A stretch of DNA of 64,000 nt, taken from Microbacterium rhizomatis (GTDB taxonomy: Bacteria; Actinomycetota; Actinomycetes; Actinomycetales; Microbacteriaceae). The stretch spans positions 682,001 to 746,000 of the forward strand of contig NZ_VYSA01000002.1 of NCBI RefSeq assembly GCF_008710745.1. Reading direction: 5' to 3'. The position numbers and the translations under genes were made by a program. The notes below the pieces were generated by a model that saw nothing but the letters and a program-made list of their open reading frames with translations, did no database searches and was not told where the DNA came from. Every line of letters starts with the position of its first letter. Position 1 is the stretch's first letter. Below are positions 63,333 to 64,000 of this stretch, one piece after another.

Positions 63333-64000
63333 ATGGACAACCGTTCCGAGGTACGCGACTTTCTGATGTCGCGCCGCGCGCGGGTCGAGCCCGAGGACGT
63401 CGGTCTCGCTCGCGGGACGGACCGGCGTGTGCCGGGTCTGCGCCGTGGAGAGGCTGCGGCGCTCGCGGGGGTGAGCGTCGAGTATTACGCCCGGCTGGAA
63501 CGTGGTGCTATCGCCGGCGCATCCGAGGCGGTTCTGGACGGGCTCGCGAAGGCACTGCAGATGGACGACGTCGAGCGCGAGTACCTCCGGCGGCTCGCCC
63601 ACCAGGCGGGCGGGATCAAGACCGGAAGCCGCAGCCGCGCCACGCCCGCGCCGGCGTGGCGGCCATCGCCGAGCATCCAATGGTTCCTCAACTCGATGGA
63701 GTCTGCGGTCGCGATGATCGGCAACGGTCGGACGGACCTGCTGGCGTGGAACCCCTTAGGCGGCGCGCTCATGGAAGAGATGATCGTGTCGGCGACGACA
63801 TCTCCGCCGAACTTCGCCCGCTTCATCTTCTTGGAACCCGTAGCCCGCCGCTTCTATCCCGATTGGGACGCGATCGCCGGCATCAACGTCGCCCAGTTGC
63901 GCACCGAGGCGGGCCGAGACCCGCACAGCAAGCAACTCCACGACCTCGTCGGCGAACTCTCCACCCGCAGCGACCAATTCCGACAGCTATGGGGCCGCCA
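63333..64000 (+). CDS. XRE-family regulator with MmyB-like domain, truncated by window end
   Basis: The first 222 residues of a paralogue of the regulator at 28361-29263; both begin MDNRS-E/D-VR-x-FL. Helix-turn-helix 'GLRRGEAAALAGVSVEYYARLERG', then 'FIFLEPVARRFYPDW' and 'HDLVGELSTRSDQFRQLWG' of the MmyB-like domain. The ATG at 63333 lacks an SD, as in the first copy. It is divergent from the cyclophilin-like gene 100 bp away, a likely target. The 3' end is beyond the window. Confidence 0.9.
   Translation, partial: MDNRSEVRDFLMSRRARVEPEDVGLARGTDRRVPGLRRGEAAALAGVSVEYYARLERGAIAGASEAVLDGLAKALQMDDVEREYLRRLAHQAGGIKTGSRSRATPAPAWRPSPSIQWFLNSMESAVAMIGNGRTDLLAWNPLGGALMEEMIVSATTSPPNFARFIFLEPVARRFYPDWDAIAGINVAQLRTEAGRDPHSKQLHDLVGELSTRSDQFRQLWGR

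Overview
The window looks like chromosome from a high-GC actinobacterium, most likely a Microbacteriaceae member such as Microbacterium (inferred from base composition, frequent GTG starts, ATGA start/stop overlaps, SDs of the GGAG type, and protein families such as Arr, MmyB-type XRE regulators and a P1B-4 metal ATPase). I saw no rRNA, tRNA, CRISPR array or intact insertion sequence.

1-17.4 kb is a large catabolic cluster read on the minus strand. It holds two tandem PotD-like binding lipoproteins, a ten-gene, almost gap-free operon (Rieske oxygenase, glutamine-synthetase-like ligase, aldehyde dehydrogenase, two phosphotriesterase-family hydrolases, cysteine hydrolase, GMC oxidoreductase, two amidases around an amidohydrolase), a separate phthalate-dioxygenase-type reductase, and a divergent GntR/FCD regulator. 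A third phosphotriesterase-family gene runs off the left edge.

A second amine operon at 33.9-40.3 kb encodes a class V aminotransferase-like enzyme, a sarcosine-oxidase-like flavoenzyme, a gamma-glutamyltransferase-like protein, a copper amine oxidase with a histidine-rich tail, and a membrane protein. Five paired sites (GGATCC-like hexamers exactly 21 bp apart) lie in front of the binding-protein genes, the Rieske operon, the reductase/GntR pair and this distant amine operon. They are the best argument that both gene sets form one regulon for a nitrogenous substrate, perhaps handled as gamma-glutamyl amides. The substrate is unknown.

17.5-27.1 kb is accessory DNA of lower GC: a broken toxin-antitoxin pair, a RelA/SpoT-domain gene translationally coupled to a small partner (toxSAS-like), several unrecognised genes carrying HEPN-like RxxxxH motifs, and a Cys-less thioredoxin-like membrane protein. 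27.2-33.8 kb has an aldo/keto reductase and XRE regulator, a rifamycin ADP-ribosyltransferase (arr), a HigBA-type module between imperfect direct repeats, and a TetR/hydrolase/DUF4260 unit.

40.6-64 kb carries two flavin reductases, an arsenic operon (ArsR-ArsC fusion, aquaglyceroporin, flavin disulfide reductase), a recent tandem duplication of a secreted protein, catalase, two microproteins of about 20 residues, alpha/beta hydrolases, a GH64 beta-1,3-glucanase, a PucR-type regulator, a DyP peroxidase, oxalate decarboxylase, an MFS transporter, a STAND regulator, an SmtB/ArsR-controlled P1B-4 ATPase, and, at the right edge, a second MmyB-type regulator cut by the window.
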